Source: Streptomyces sp. DvalAA-43
Lineage (GTDB): Bacteria > Actinomycetota > Actinomycetes > Streptomycetales > Streptomycetaceae
DNA: 64,000 bases
Assembly (NCBI RefSeq): GCF_900091725.1
Contig: NZ_FMBW01000063.1
Location: 124,001 to 188,000 of the forward strand
Reading direction: 5' to 3'
The notes below the pieces were generated by a model. That model did no database searches and had not been told where the DNA came from. It saw only the letters and a program-made list of their open reading frames with translations. The translations under genes and the position numbers were made by a program. Positions 1 through 8,984 of the stretch are shown one piece after another (within the stretch, counting starts at the first letter, position 1; each line of letters starts with the position of its first letter).

Positions 1-714
1 GGAGAGCGCGCGGTCGCCTCCGTCCGCACCGGCCGCCGTCCGCTGCGCGTCGATGTGATCGCCTCGCGTGTCGCGCCGTCGGGCCTGATGCGCGGCTTCC
101 ACCGCGCGCACCCCGAGATCGACCTCGACGTGGTGATGCTGTTCGACGTCGAGACGGCCGTCGCCGCCATCCGGTCCGGTGCGATCGACGCCTCCTTCCG
201 CGCCGTCGCCATGCCCGGCCGGCCCCTCCCCGAGGGCATCGAGTCCGTCCGGGTTCTCGACGAGCCCCACCAACTCCTCACCGGTCCCGCCCACGCGCTG
301 GCCCGCGCCCGGTCGGTGACCGTCGCCCAGCTCGCCGGGCACCGGATCTGGATGCCCGGCCTCGTCCCCGGAACCGAGTGGACCGCCTACTACGACGACC
401 TCGTCGCCGAGTTCGGCCTCACCATCGAGGCAACTGGCCCCAACTTCGGCTCCGACACGCTGCTCGACACCATCGCCGACACCCCGGCCCTGGCCACCTT
501 CACGACCGGGCAGACCCGCCTCGTCTGGCCCGCCGGCCACGGCCTGCGCCGCATCCCGGTGATCGACCCGACACCCGTCTACCCGCACTCACTCCTCTGG
601 CACCGCGACAACCCCCACCCGGCGCTGGCCACCCTCCGCTCCCACCTCGCCGCCACGGCGGCTGACCGCGATGCCGCCGGGACCTGGAGGCCGTGCTGGG
701 TGATTCCTCGCTGA
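1..714 (+). CDS. LysR-family transcriptional regulator, 5' end outside window
   Basis: Frame 1 is open from the first base, so the N-terminal HTH lies upstream of the window and 237 residues remain. What is left is the effector-binding domain of a LysR-type regulator. It begins with the usual lead-in (GRRPLRVDVIASRVAPSG, residues 11-28), followed by a segment on an aromatic or small co-inducer type surface (FHRAHPEIDLDV). LysR proteins act in the cytoplasm as tetramers controlling a divergent or nearby gene; that target is not visible here. The end is a TGA at 712-714. Family call is firm; ligand unknown. Confidence 0.85.
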   Translation, partial: GERAVASVRTGRRPLRVDVIASRVAPSGLMRGFHRAHPEIDLDVVMLFDVETAVAAIRSGAIDASFRAVAMPGRPLPEGIESVRVLDEPHQLLTGPAHALARARSVTVAQLAGHRIWMPGLVPGTEWTAYYDDLVAEFGLTIEATGPNFGSDTLLDTIADTPALATFTTGQTRLVWPAGHGLRRIPVIDPTPVYPHSLLWHRDNPHPALATLRSHLAATAADRDAAGTWRPCWVIPR

Positions 715-755
715 ACGGCCTCGTCCGCGCGGCAAACCCTGCCCGGCGCAGGCGG

Positions 756-947
756 TCAATGGCGGGCGTCACCGGGGGCGAGCAGGCTGGTCAGCTCGGA
801 GATCGCATCGGGGGAGGGCTTGAAGTGGCGGCGGACGTTCTCCGGCTTCTTGTGCGGGGACTTAGCCATCGGCGTCAACAGCGAGGCACCCTGCTCGCCG
901 ACCTGCCTCACGGCGGGCGAGGTGACCCGGCCGTTCGTCGCGATCAC
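756..947 (-). pseudogene. Remnant of a tyrosine recombinase (integrase) C-terminus
   Basis: A 63-residue minus-strand frame ends HKKPENVRRHFKPSPDAIS followed by ELTSLLAPGD, which resembles the extreme C-terminus of actinobacterial phage/plasmid tyrosine integrases. In those proteins the catalytic tyrosine sits where this one has His (RRHF instead of RRYF). No upstream catalytic Arg/His boxes are present, so it is a dead fragment. It lies about 1.3 kb from a tRNA gene, a class of site such elements often use. Assignment rests on remembered family patterns only. Confidence 0.5.
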
Positions 948-1067
948 CGCGATGTCGGCGCCGTGGACCTGGCGGGCGGCACGGTTGAGGGCCTGAAGAC
1001 CCGGCGTGCCGACCGTGGAGCCGACGAGGCCGTGGCACCAGCGCCGGTGGCGCTACGCTGCTGTGTC

Positions 1068-2048
1068 GTGAAGGAGACGCGTCTCGACACCACTCGGATC
1101 CGGGAGGCTCGCCGGGTCATCGACCCGGTCTTTCTCAACACTCCGTTGTACCGCTGCGAGGCGCTGGAGCCCGTCCTCGGGTGCGCGGTGAGCGTCAAGC
1201 TCGAAACGGCGAACCCGGTCCGCAGCTTCAAGGCACGCGGCACCGAGGTAGTCGCGAGCCGGCTGGCCGACAAAGCCTCGCGAGCCGCGGTGTGCGCGAG
1301 TGCGGGCAACCTCGGCCAGGCCCTCGCGTGGTCCGGTCGCGGCCATGGGCTCGACATCACCGTCGTGGCATCCCGCTTCGCGACTCGGGCCAAGCTTGAT
1401 CGCATCCGCGCACTGGGCGCCGGGCTGGAGTTGGTGGACGGCGACCACGAGACGGCTCGCGAGCGGGCCGCGGCCATCGCGCGGTACGACGGCATCCGGC
1501 TGGTCGAGGACAGTCTGGACATCGAGACCTGCGAGGGTGCCGCGACCATCGGCCTGGAACTGGTGGACACCGCGCCGTCGTTCGACACCGTCCTGGTCGC
1601 CCTCGGCGGCGGGGCACTGGCCACCGGCGTGGGCCATGTGGTGAAGGCGCTGGCGCCCGAAGTGGAGGTGATCTGCGTCCAGCCGCTGGGCGCACCGGCG
1701 ATGACACACTCGTGGCACAGGCGACGTGTCGTCACCACCGACTCGACCGACACCATCGCTGACGGCGTCGCCGGCCGGCGTCCCGTCCCGGCCGTCCTGG
1801 ACGACCTCCTCCTGGTCGCCGACGACGCCGTCCTGGTCCAGGAGGCTTCGATCGTCGCCGGTATGCGGATGCTCCTCGACCACGCCGGCCTCGTCGTCGA
1901 ACCTTCGGCCGCGCTCGGCATCGCGGCGATCCTCGAAGACCGTGACCGCTTCGCCGGCCGACACGTCGTCACCATCGTGTGCGGCAGCAACGTCGACGTA
2001 GACGCCTACCGTCGCTGGGTCGGCGCGGCTCCCGCCCGCAGGTCTTGA
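1068..2048 (+). CDS. PLP-dependent threonine/serine dehydratase-like enzyme
   Basis: Start taken at GTG 1068 (VKETRLDTTRI), because upstream residues in the frame are low-complexity and the fold-type II domain begins at about residue 10. The 326-residue product has the PLP lysine in SFKARG (K55), the loop ASAGNLGQALA (residues 78-88, equivalent to SGNxxQ that holds the substrate carboxylate), the phosphate-binding glycine run ALGGGALATG, and the C-terminal VCGSNVD motif. The family eliminates ammonia or water from hydroxy or related amino acids. No SD is obvious before the GTG, so the start is uncertain. No operon partner is visible. Confidence 0.8.
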   Translation: MKETRLDTTRIREARRVIDPVFLNTPLYRCEALEPVLGCAVSVKLETANPVRSFKARGTEVVASRLADKASRAAVCASAGNLGQALAWSGRGHGLDITVVASRFATRAKLDRIRALGAGLELVDGDHETARERAAAIARYDGIRLVEDSLDIETCEGAATIGLELVDTAPSFDTVLVALGGGALATGVGHVVKALAPEVEVICVQPLGAPAMTHSWHRRRVVTTDSTDTIADGVAGRRPVPAVLDDLLLVADDAVLVQEASIVAGMRMLLDHAGLVVEPSAALGIAAILEDRDRFAGRHVVTIVCGSNVDVDAYRRWVGAAPARRS

Positions 2049-2256
2049 CCATCACTCTCGTACTCTTGGCAGTCTTGCTGAAGGCCTCACTGCCGCGTCT
2101 CCCGCCGTCTCCCGCACGTCTCGCGGTGTGGGGCGAGACGCGGATGGTGACCGGGCAACCGTGCCCACAGATGCGCTGGCACCGGCTCCGGGCGAAAGCC
2201 GAGACGAAAGCCGATTCGGCCGAGCCGGATCGATGCCGTACAGTTCATTCCACCGA

Positions 2257-2330
2257 CGCGGGGTGGAGCAGCTCGGTAGCTCGCTGGGCTCATAACCCAG
2301 AGGTCGCAGGTTCAAATCCTGTCCCCGCTA
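2257..2330 (+). tRNA. tRNA-fMet (CAT), initiator
   Basis: A 74-nt cloverleaf: acceptor CGCGGGG/CCCCGC, D-arm GAGC..GCTC, anticodon stem CTGGG/CCCAG around loop CTCATAA, T-arm GCAGG TTCAAAT CCTGT, discriminator A at 2330. Three consecutive G-C pairs at the base of the anticodon stem and an unpaired first position (C1 opposite T72) mark it as initiator rather than elongator. The 3' CCA is not encoded. A perfect hairpin follows 9 nt downstream. Confidence 0.95.
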
Positions 2331-2338
2331 CTCACACG

Positions 2339-2366
2339 TGAAGGCCCGGTGGATACCGGGCCTTCA
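2339..2366 (+). terminator. Hairpin downstream of tRNA-fMet
   Basis: A perfect 12-bp stem (TGAAGGCCCGGT, 2339-2350, with its complement 2355-2366) around a GGAT loop. There is no long T tract, as usual for Streptomyces. It most likely terminates or helps process the tRNA transcript. Confidence 0.85.
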
Positions 2367-2460
2367 GTGCGTCCGGGCCCCGCTCGATCCTGGTCCTTGG
2401 GAGACAGGGCTCCGAGACGGAGAAGGCGTCAGCATCCTGGGCGACATCGAACCAGGCCGG

Positions 2461-3153
2461 TCAGACAGCCGTGGCCGCGGCTTCCTCGACGAGGTCGGTG
2501 ACCGCACCCGGCTGAGAGGCCAGAGAAGCATGGCCGGCGTCCAGTTCGAGGATCCTGCGCGGTTTCATGCGCTCGGCCATGCGACGTTCGTTGTCGGGGT
2601 GGATCATGCGGTCGCTGGTGGAAATCTGGTACCAGGTCGGCTTCGCGCGCCAGGCCGGCGCAGTGACGTTGTCACCGAACGTCGATGCCAGCGGTGCCTT
2701 CTGCGTGACGGCCATGACCAGCGCCTCCTCCGCCGACAGGTCCTGGGCGAAGCTCTCGTGGAACTTGTCCTGCTTGACCCACAGGTAGCCGTCGGAGTCC
2801 GGGGCGAGGTTCTCGAACGCCGCCGGGGGCTTCTCCTGACTGATCTGGCCCGGACTCTCGCCGGCGTCCGGAGCGAACGCGGCGATGTAGACCAGACCGG
2901 CGACGTTGGGCAGGTCACCCGCCTCGGTGATGACCGCGCCCCCGTAGGAATGCCCGACCAGCACCACCGGACCGTCGATCTGCCTGACCATCTTGCGGGT
3001 GCGTTCGGCGTCGTCCGCGAGCGAGGTCAGCGGATTCTCCACGGCGTGCAGTGACCCGAATCCGCGACGATGCAGCTCCGTGATGACCTTGCCCCAGTGG
3101 GCGGCGCCGCCCCAGAAGCCGTGGACCAGCACGATTGCGGGCTTCTCAGCCAT
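2461..3153 (-). CDS. Alpha/beta hydrolase
   Basis: 230 residues, the usual length for compact alpha/beta hydrolases. The oxyanion-hole motif HGFWGG follows the first strand (residues 11-16), the nucleophile elbow is GHSYGG (S69), the acid is probably the Asp in STSDRMIHPDNE, and the base is His208 in DAGHAS. There is no signal peptide, so it is cytoplasmic. The sequence pattern matches the esterase/haloalkane-dehalogenase-like group often annotated only as alpha/beta hydrolase; substrate unknown. An AAAGG element sits 5' of the ATG. It reads toward tRNA-fMet and stands alone. Confidence 0.85.
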   Translation of the reverse strand: MAEKPAIVLVHGFWGGAAHWGKVITELHRRGFGSLHAVENPLTSLADDAERTRKMVRQIDGPVVLVGHSYGGAVITEAGDLPNVAGLVYIAAFAPDAGESPGQISQEKPPAAFENLAPDSDGYLWVKQDKFHESFAQDLSAEEALVMAVTQKAPLASTFGDNVTAPAWRAKPTWYQISTSDRMIHPDNERRMAERMKPRRILELDAGHASLASQPGAVTDLVEEAAATAV

Positions 3154-3398
3154 GAGGTCTGCCTTTCACGAGCCAGGGAGAGTCTGCCTCTTCAAGAAGA
3201 CCGCAGAGCTGTAGCCACCGCACGCCGGACTCACCCCGCAGGTGAATGGCCCATGTGCCCACAGCCGGGTCGGAAACACTCCCTCGTGCTCTGACCGCAT
3301 GGGTTCGCCGGGGGCATCGGCTGCGACAGGCCGCGAGTCCGTACGTACCCTCGCCCTGTGAACGGTCAGGAACCGCCGGTCACGGTCCCGGAGGTGGC

Positions 3399-4307
3399 TT
3401 ACGGCTGGTGACCTGTGGCTTTCGGGTTGGTTGCAGGATGTTGTGCCGGTTGCGGTGCGGTCATGTCGAGCAGGAGCAGGGCGTCGTGGTCGGGGCTTCC
3501 GGGTTCGGCGGTGTAGACGCCGATGCGCTGGCCGGGCGTGCCTTCGACGTGCAGGGACTGGGAGGTGAGGGTGAGCGTGCCGACCTGTGGGTGGTGGAAC
3601 GTCTTGTGTGCGGGCTTGCGGCCGGTGACTTCGTAGCGCTCCCAGAGTCCCGCGAAGTCGGGGCTCTTGAGGAGGAGTTCGCCGACGAGATTGGTCAGGT
3701 CCGGGGCGTCGGGGGCGGTGCCGGCGACGGCGCGCAGGCGGGCGACGCAAGCGGTGATCTGCCGGTCCCAGTCGGAGAAGAGGTCGCGGGCCGCGGGGTG
3801 GAGGAACAGGTAGCGGGCGAGGTTGCGCTGCTTGACCGGCCAGTCGTCCAGGCCCGCGTACAGGGCGAGACCGCCGGGGTTCCAGGCGAGCATGTCCATG
3901 CTGCGGCTGATGACATACGCCGGGTTCGGGCGGAGCGATTCGAGCAGCAGCTTGAGGTGGGGGCGTACGGTGCGGCTGGGCGCGGGCGGCGGTTCGGGGA
4001 TGTACCGGGCGGCGCGGGCGGCGAGCTCGCGCAGGTGCTGGTGTTCCTGGTCGTCCATGTGCAGGGCGCGGGCGAGCGCGTCGAGGACGGCGGGGCTGGG
4101 GCGGGTCTCCTTGCCGCGTTCCAGGCGTACGTAGTAGTCGATGCTGATGCCGGCGAGCGTGGCCAGCTCCTCACGGCGCAGGCCGGGGGTGCGGCGGATG
4201 CCCGCGCCGACGGTGAGGCCGACGTGTTCGGGGCTGGTCTGGGTACGGCGGGCGCGCAGGAAGCGGCCCAGCTCGACGCCCTCGCTGTGCGCGCTCCGGG
4301 ATGCCAT
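3399..4307 (-). CDS. XRE-family regulator with MmyB-type ligand-binding domain
   Basis: 302 residues from the ATG at 4307 (MASRSAHSEGVELG). Residues about 10-75 form the XRE helix-turn-helix (TPGLRREELATLAGIS then YYVRLERGKET). The remainder is the MmyB-like domain, with the conserved NPAYV, LAWNPGG and LFLHP-type segments. MmyB-type regulators bind small, often lipidic, ligands and usually control a divergently transcribed redox or hydrolase operon. That fits here: the aldo/keto reductase operon starts 226 bp away on the other strand. Inverted arms CACCTGC (4319) and GCAGGTG (4340) lie just upstream of the start, 21 bp apart, and could be its site. Confidence 0.88.
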   Translation of the reverse strand: MASRSAHSEGVELGRFLRARRTQTSPEHVGLTVGAGIRRTPGLRREELATLAGISIDYYVRLERGKETRPSPAVLDALARALHMDDQEHQHLRELAARAARYIPEPPPAPSRTVRPHLKLLLESLRPNPAYVISRSMDMLAWNPGGLALYAGLDDWPVKQRNLARYLFLHPAARDLFSDWDRQITACVARLRAVAGTAPDAPDLTNLVGELLLKSPDFAGLWERYEVTGRKPAHKTFHHPQVGTLTLTSQSLHVEGTPGQRIGVYTAEPGSPDHDALLLLDMTAPQPAQHPATNPKATGHQP

Positions 4308-4318
4308 GGCTCCAGTCT

Positions 4319-4346
4319 CACCTGCCCAGTGCCTGCCGCGCAGGTG
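4319..4346. promoter_or_regulatory. Candidate operator in MmyB/AKR divergent promoter
   Basis: Inverted repeat CACCTGC (4319-4325) and GCAGGTG (4340-4346); the arm starts are 21 bp apart, two helical turns. It lies between the divergent regulator and the aldo/keto reductase operon, only 12 bp from the regulator start codon. It could instead be a hairpin in the leader. Confidence 0.35.
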
Positions 4347-4533
4347 GAAGGGGGGCCCTGTCATTACCCCTGAAGAGTCCGCCCTCCCACACCGGAGCGA
4401 TCCGGGCGAAGGTGGAGGGGCAAGAGGCCGGTACCCCGGCTTCCGCACCGGGCCATGGCAAGCGCCATCCATCTGCTGGACCGGGCGGGAGGTGAGAGGG
4501 TGCCGGGCGACGCCACGATGCGAAGAGGGCGAG

Positions 4534-5511
4534 ATGCGGTACATCAGGATGCGTGACCTGGAGGTTTCCCGGATCGGTCTGGGTGCGATGGGGATGTCCC
4601 ACGGCTACACGGGTTCCGGCACTGATGAGGCGGAATCGATCAGGACCGTGCACCGGGCGCTGGAGCTGGGTGTCACGCTCATCGACACGGCCGAGATCTA
4701 CGGCCTCTACACCAACGAGGAACTCCTGGGGCGGGCGCTGAAGGGGCGCCGGGACCAGGTGGTGCTGGCCACGAAGTTCGGCCTGGTCTCCCACGCCGGT
4801 GAGGGCGCGTGGAACCTGGACTCCGGCCCGGCCAACATCCGTACCGCCGTCGAGGGCTCACTGAAGCGGCTGGGGACCGATCACATCGACCTGTACTACC
4901 AGCACCGGGTGGATCCGAACACGCCGATCGAGGAAACCGCAGGTGCGGTGGCCGAGCTGATCGCCGAGGGCAAGGTGCGCGCCTTCGGGCTCTCGGAGGC
5001 GGGCCCGGACACGATCCGCCGCGCCCACGCCGTCCAGCCGGTCACCGCGGTGCAGTCCGAGTACTCCCTGTGGACCCGCGGCATCGAGGACCGTGTCCTG
5101 CCGGTCCTGCGGGAGCTGAACATCGGCCTGGTGCCGTTCTCCCCGCTGGGCCGCGGCTTCCTGACGGGCACCGTCCGGTCCACCGACCAGTTCGACGCCT
5201 CCGACTTCCGGCGCGACAACCCGCGCTTCACCGGCGAGAACTTCCAGCGCAACCTCGCGATCGCCGACGAGGTGCAGGCCCTGGCCGCTCAGGTGGGCGC
5301 GACACCGGCCCAGGTGGCCCTGGCCTGGCTGCTCGCCCAGGGCGACGACATCGCCCCGATCCCCGGCACCAAGCACGTCAGCCGCGTCGAGGAGAACACC
5401 GCCGCCGACGCGATCACGCTGACCGCCGAGCAGATCGACAGGCTCAGCAGCCTGCCGCCCGCCGCCGGTGACACCCACACCGAGGCCCAGGCGCTGATGC
5501 TCGAACGCTGA
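4534..5511 (+). CDS. Aldo/keto reductase (AKR), YakC/AKR13-like
   Basis: 325 residues from ATG 4534, preceded by GAGGGCG; the long in-frame extension upstream overlaps the divergent regulator and is not credible. All tetrad residues are visible: D51 (LIDTAEIYG), Y56, K81 (ATKFG) and H124 (YYQHRVD). The NADP-phosphate loop IPGTKHVSRVEEN is present near the C-terminus. The family reduces aldehydes and ketones with NADPH as a soluble (beta/alpha)8 barrel. It is the first gene of a three-gene redox operon, 50 bp before an alcohol dehydrogenase gene, and probably controlled by the divergent MmyB regulator. Confidence 0.9.
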   Translation: MRYIRMRDLEVSRIGLGAMGMSHGYTGSGTDEAESIRTVHRALELGVTLIDTAEIYGLYTNEELLGRALKGRRDQVVLATKFGLVSHAGEGAWNLDSGPANIRTAVEGSLKRLGTDHIDLYYQHRVDPNTPIEETAGAVAELIAEGKVRAFGLSEAGPDTIRRAHAVQPVTAVQSEYSLWTRGIEDRVLPVLRELNIGLVPFSPLGRGFLTGTVRSTDQFDASDFRRDNPRFTGENFQRNLAIADEVQALAAQVGATPAQVALAWLLAQGDDIAPIPGTKHVSRVEENTAADAITLTAEQIDRLSSLPPAAGDTHTEAQALMLER

Positions 5512-5561
5512 TCCACCCCCGCCCTCCCGCCGCTCTTCCCTCTTTTGGAGTAACACCTTCC

Positions 5562-6590
5562 ATGCGTGCAGCAGTGATGTACGGAGCCGGAGACCTCCGC
5601 GTCGAGGACCGGCCCGACCCGAAGATCGTCGATCCGGCCGACGCCGTGGTGCGCACTGTGGCCGCATGCGTGTGTGGCAGCGACCTGTGGCCCTACCGGT
5701 CGATGCCTGCCACCGGTACCGGCCGCCCCATGGGGCACGAGTTCCTCGGTGTGGTCGAGGAGACCGGCGCGGAGGTGAGAGGCCTGAAGACCGGTGACCT
5801 GGTCATCGCGCCGTTCACGTACAGCGACAACACCTGCGACTACTGCGCCAAGGGCTTGCAGATCTCGTGTCGCAACGGCGGCCGGTACGGGTTGGACGGC
5901 GTCGACGGCGGGCAGGGCGAGGCTGTCCGGGTCCCGTACGCGGACGGCACCCTGGTGAAGGTGCCGGTGGCTGCCGACTCTGCGCTGCTGCCGTCGCTGC
6001 TGGCGCTGTCGGACGTGATGACCACGGGCCACCACGGCGCGGTCTCCGCCGGTGTCGGTCGTGGCGATGCGGTGCTCGTGGTCGGCGACGGCGCGGTCGG
6101 CCTGTGCGCGGTCATCGCCGCCGGGCGGCTCGGCGCCGAGCGGATCGTACTCGCCGGCCGCCACGAAGCCCGTACCGATCTGGGCCGCCGCTTCGGCGCC
6201 ACCGACGTCGTCGCGGCGCGGGGCGAGGAGGGCGTCGCCCGCATCCGCGAGCTGACCGGCGGCGTGGACAAGGTGATCGAGGCCGTCGGCACCCGCCAGG
6301 CCCTCGACACCGCCCTGGGCGCGGTCCTGGACGGCGGAACCATCAGCCGCCTGGGCGTCCCGCAGTACGAAGAGGTGCCGATCGGGCCGGCCGCGTTCAT
6401 GCGCAACATCACCCTGACTGGTGGGGCCGGCCCGGCTCGCGCCTACATCGAGCAGCTGCTGACCGATGTCCTGGACGGCACCATCACCCCCGGCCTCGTC
6501 TTCGACCGGACCTTCACTCTCGACCGCACGCCGGACGCCTACCGGGCCATGGCCGACCGCCAGGTCCTCAAGGCCCTCATCCGCCCCTGA
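5562..6590 (+). CDS. Zinc-dependent alcohol dehydrogenase (MDR superfamily)
   Basis: 342 residues with a GGAG 12 nt before the ATG. The catalytic zinc ligands are C38 (VCGSD) and H59-E60 (GHEFLG). The structural-zinc lobe reads D89, C92, C95, C103, so the first of the usual four cysteines is Asp. The Rossmann motif is VVGDGAVGL. The length and the GGRYGLDG(V)DGGQ(G)EAVRVPYAD segment match the threonine/glutathione-independent formaldehyde type MDRs. It oxidises an alcohol or reduces a carbonyl with NAD(P). It is flanked on the same strand by two aldo/keto reductases, suggesting shared turnover of one carbonyl compound. Confidence 0.88.
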   Translation: MRAAVMYGAGDLRVEDRPDPKIVDPADAVVRTVAACVCGSDLWPYRSMPATGTGRPMGHEFLGVVEETGAEVRGLKTGDLVIAPFTYSDNTCDYCAKGLQISCRNGGRYGLDGVDGGQGEAVRVPYADGTLVKVPVAADSALLPSLLALSDVMTTGHHGAVSAGVGRGDAVLVVGDGAVGLCAVIAAGRLGAERIVLAGRHEARTDLGRRFGATDVVAARGEEGVARIRELTGGVDKVIEAVGTRQALDTALGAVLDGGTISRLGVPQYEEVPIGPAAFMRNITLTGGAGPARAYIEQLLTDVLDGTITPGLVFDRTFTLDRTPDAYRAMADRQVLKALIRP

Positions 6591-6640
6591 CCTTCCCCCT
6601 CTCCCCCTCCCACCCGCACACACCGAAGGACATCCAGCAC

Positions 6641-7492
6641 ATGCAGTTCGTCACCCTCAACAACGGCGTCGAGATGCCGCTGCTCGGCTTCGGCGTCTAC
6701 CAGATCCCCGCCGAGGAAACCGAGCGCGCCGTCTCCGAAGCGCTGGCCACCGGCTACCGGCTGCTGGACACCGCGGCCGCCTACGGCAACGAAGAGGCCG
6801 TGGGCCGCGCCATCAAGTCCAGCGGCATCGCCCGCGAGGACCTGTTCGTCACCACCAAACTGTGGGTCCAGGACGCCCCGGCCGAGGAGAACACCCGCCG
6901 CGCCTTCGAGACGTCCCTGAACAAGCTGGGCCTGGACCACCTCGACCTGTACCTGATGCACCAGCCCTTCGGCGACGTCTACGGCCAGTGGCGCGCCATG
7001 GAGTCCTTGAACCGCGCGGGGGCGGCGAAGGCGATCGGCGTCGCCAACTTCTACCCCGACCGTCTGATCGACCTGATCGTCAACAACGAGATCGTGCCGG
7101 CGGTCAACCAGGTCGAGACCCACCCGTTCTTCCAGCGCGCCGACTACCAGGACCTCATGCGCGAGCACGGGGTACGGATCCAGTCCTGGGGCGGCTTCGC
7201 CGAAGGCAGGAACGACCTGTTCGCCAACCCGCTGCTGGCCGAGATCGGCAAGGAGTGCGGCAAGTCCGTGGCACAGGTGGTCCTGCGCTGGCTGACCCAG
7301 CGCGGCGTCGTCGCCATCCCCAAGTCGGTACGGGCCGCGCGCATGGCCGAGAACATCGACGTCTTCGACTTCCGGCTCAGCGACGAGCAGATGGCCCGGA
7401 TCGCCACCCTGGACACCGGCAGCTCCCTGTTCTTCGACCACCACGACCCCGAGATCGTCACCTGGCTCGCCAAGCGCCGCCTGGACACCTGA
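6641..7492 (+). CDS. Aldo/keto reductase, 2,5-diketogluconate reductase-like (AKR5)
   Basis: 283 residues; GAAGGA is 11-16 nt before ATG 6641. The tetrad is D43, Y48, K73 and H107 (YLMHQPF). The C-terminal IPKSVRAARMAEN motif binds the NADP phosphate. The short form with GVEMPLLGFGVYQ at residues 9-21 is typical of AKR5 enzymes acting on keto-sugars and alpha-keto aldehydes. It is the last gene of the AKR-MDR-AKR operon. The paired reductases differ in subfamily (AKR13-like and AKR5-like), so they are not a recent duplication. Confidence 0.9.
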   Translation: MQFVTLNNGVEMPLLGFGVYQIPAEETERAVSEALATGYRLLDTAAAYGNEEAVGRAIKSSGIAREDLFVTTKLWVQDAPAEENTRRAFETSLNKLGLDHLDLYLMHQPFGDVYGQWRAMESLNRAGAAKAIGVANFYPDRLIDLIVNNEIVPAVNQVETHPFFQRADYQDLMREHGVRIQSWGGFAEGRNDLFANPLLAEIGKECGKSVAQVVLRWLTQRGVVAIPKSVRAARMAENIDVFDFRLSDEQMARIATLDTGSSLFFDHHDPEIVTWLAKRRLDT

Positions 7493-8143
7493 CATCCGCG
7501 TCCGCGCCAGGGGCGCGAGCGACAGGCCGCGCCGACGGCCGCTGCTCGCCCCTTTCCGCTTCCGGATACGTGGGCGAAGGGCCCCATGAGCACGTATGCA
7601 GCAGCTCGCCGGGCGGCGAACCGCTACTGCTCGTACGGTCGGGCATGGGTGCCCTGACAGGACGGTGCTCCTGGGCTGGCCCTGCGGTCACTTCGCACGT
7701 TCCGCGGGGCCAACCCGCCCGTCAAGTCGGAACATCGGCGTGACCGCCGATCAGCCTTGCGAGCGACGCCCCTGCGAGTGCGGCAGCAACACCCCTGCGA
7801 GCACGGCAAGTGACCCTGCTCAGTCTCAAGTGACCTGCTCAGCCTGACGTGTGAGTGACAGGAAGCCGTACGAATCGAGTTCAGCGACAGGCCATGGAAC
7901 GAAGCTTCAGCGACAGGCCATAGATAGAACGAAGCCGTCAGCAGTGGAGGCCTCCAGAACGGGCTGCATCGCGATCACCCGGGCACGAGCGGAGGAAACA
8001 GTGAAGGCCGGCTGCCCTCGGACTCGCAGCTGAGCAACGTTCAGCAAGTGCGGCGCGAGCACCGAGGCCCGGTGCGGATGTCAGTGCGCTGCGATAGAAA
8101 CTCCGGCAGTAGCGTGAACGCGTCTGCGGAAGAGGGACCCACC
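7493..8143. other. 651-bp gap with short direct repeats
   Basis: No convincing gene on either strand. Its right half has a 16-bp direct repeat, TTCAGCGACAGGCCAT, at 7880-7895 and 7906-7921 with AACGAAG after each copy (26-bp period). Further left are CCCCTGCGAG twice and AAGTGACC(C)TGCTCAG twice. The repeats and lack of coding suggest decayed DNA. Confidence 0.5.
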
Positions 8144-8731
8144 ATGACGGACAACACAATCTCAGATGCCACACCGGGCGAAAGTGTGACGGATCCGGTC
8201 ACCGGGCTGACCGGCCGCATCGGCGTCGTCGGCGGAATCGAGTCGCTGGTCCTCGACGGACGCCGCCTGTGGTTCGGCTTCGACTTCACCTCCGACCAGG
8301 TGCTCTCCCCTCTGATCGACGACGCAGACGCCATGGCGCAGTATGCCGCGCGGCACATGCGCCAGCGCACAGGTGCCCACGACGAGTCCTACTGGGCCCA
8401 GCTCGTCCAGACCGCCGTGGAGAACTCAGATCTGGTGCGGCACGACGAGCAGCGCACCTTCACCACGCAATCGCTGGAAGCAGGGGATGCCGGTCCCGCA
8501 CACGGGCATCTGCTCTACCTCCTCGACGCGGCAACGGAGGACCCCGCCGATGACGACCCCGTCCACACCGGTACCGGATTCGAGGAGCGGGCCACGCAAT
8601 CCGGTCTCCGGCCCGACGAGGTGACCCTCGATGGCAAGGACGGGGTACGGGAGACGGCACTGACCCTGCACGCGGTCGGCAACTGGTCGCTGCTGTTCGC
8701 TCCGTACTCCCGCAGCGCACAAACCGCCTGA
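8144..8731 (+). CDS. Hypothetical protein
   Basis: 195 residues from ATG 8144, chosen because AGAGGGA sits 7-13 nt upstream. I do not recognise a family. The protein is acidic and soluble. It has an N-terminal beta-rich segment (TGLTGRIGVVGGIESLVLDG, WFGFDF) and a Cys-free helical middle. The end, TALTLHAVGNWSLLFAPYSRS, looks like a closing strand pair. No signal peptide or membrane segment. Codon use is normal for the window and the SD is good, so it is probably a real gene. It is isolated from its neighbours. Confidence 0.65.
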   Translation: MTDNTISDATPGESVTDPVTGLTGRIGVVGGIESLVLDGRRLWFGFDFTSDQVLSPLIDDADAMAQYAARHMRQRTGAHDESYWAQLVQTAVENSDLVRHDEQRTFTTQSLEAGDAGPAHGHLLYLLDAATEDPADDDPVHTGTGFEERATQSGLRPDEVTLDGKDGVRETALTLHAVGNWSLLFAPYSRSAQTA

Positions 8732-8756
8732 CCGCGGGCTCGGACCCGCCGCTGTG

Positions 8757-8905
8757 TCAGCCGGCCTCGGCGGTTTCCGCGGCCTTGCCCGGACTCGGGT
8801 GTTGGCGGGCCGACAGGAGTCGGTGCCGGTCTCGACGATGGCGCCGTTGAAGGTGAGCCGGTCGACGATGGCCGCGCAGGCAAGCGGGTCGGGCGCCGTC
8901 GCATA
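8757..8905 (-). mobile_element. Remnant of an IS21-type IstB helper ATPase C-terminus
   Basis: On the minus strand about 35 residues read ACAAIVDRLTFNGAIVETG then TDSCRPANTR. These match the end of IstB helper proteins of IS21-family elements (VDRLtFnxxIIeTGTDSYRLxxTR). The preceding ATPase domain is missing and the last residues need a frame change. It is an inert scar lying between the hypothetical gene and the S1-domain gene. Confidence 0.55.
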
Positions 8906-8984
8906 CCGCCGGGGCGGCCAGGTGGCCGCGGCGTACGGATTCGCCCTGGGCCTCCGGATGGCTTCCCATGAGAGGGTGGACGCC

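Noticed and set aside
693..1067. N-terminal extension of the PLP-lyase frame
   Set aside because: The 125 extra residues are low-complexity and overlap the LysR stop and the integrase scar; the fold begins right after GTG 1068.
3246..4373. 375-residue plus-strand open frame
   Set aside because: It is the antisense shadow of the MmyB regulator; Gly/Ala/Val-rich with no family pattern.
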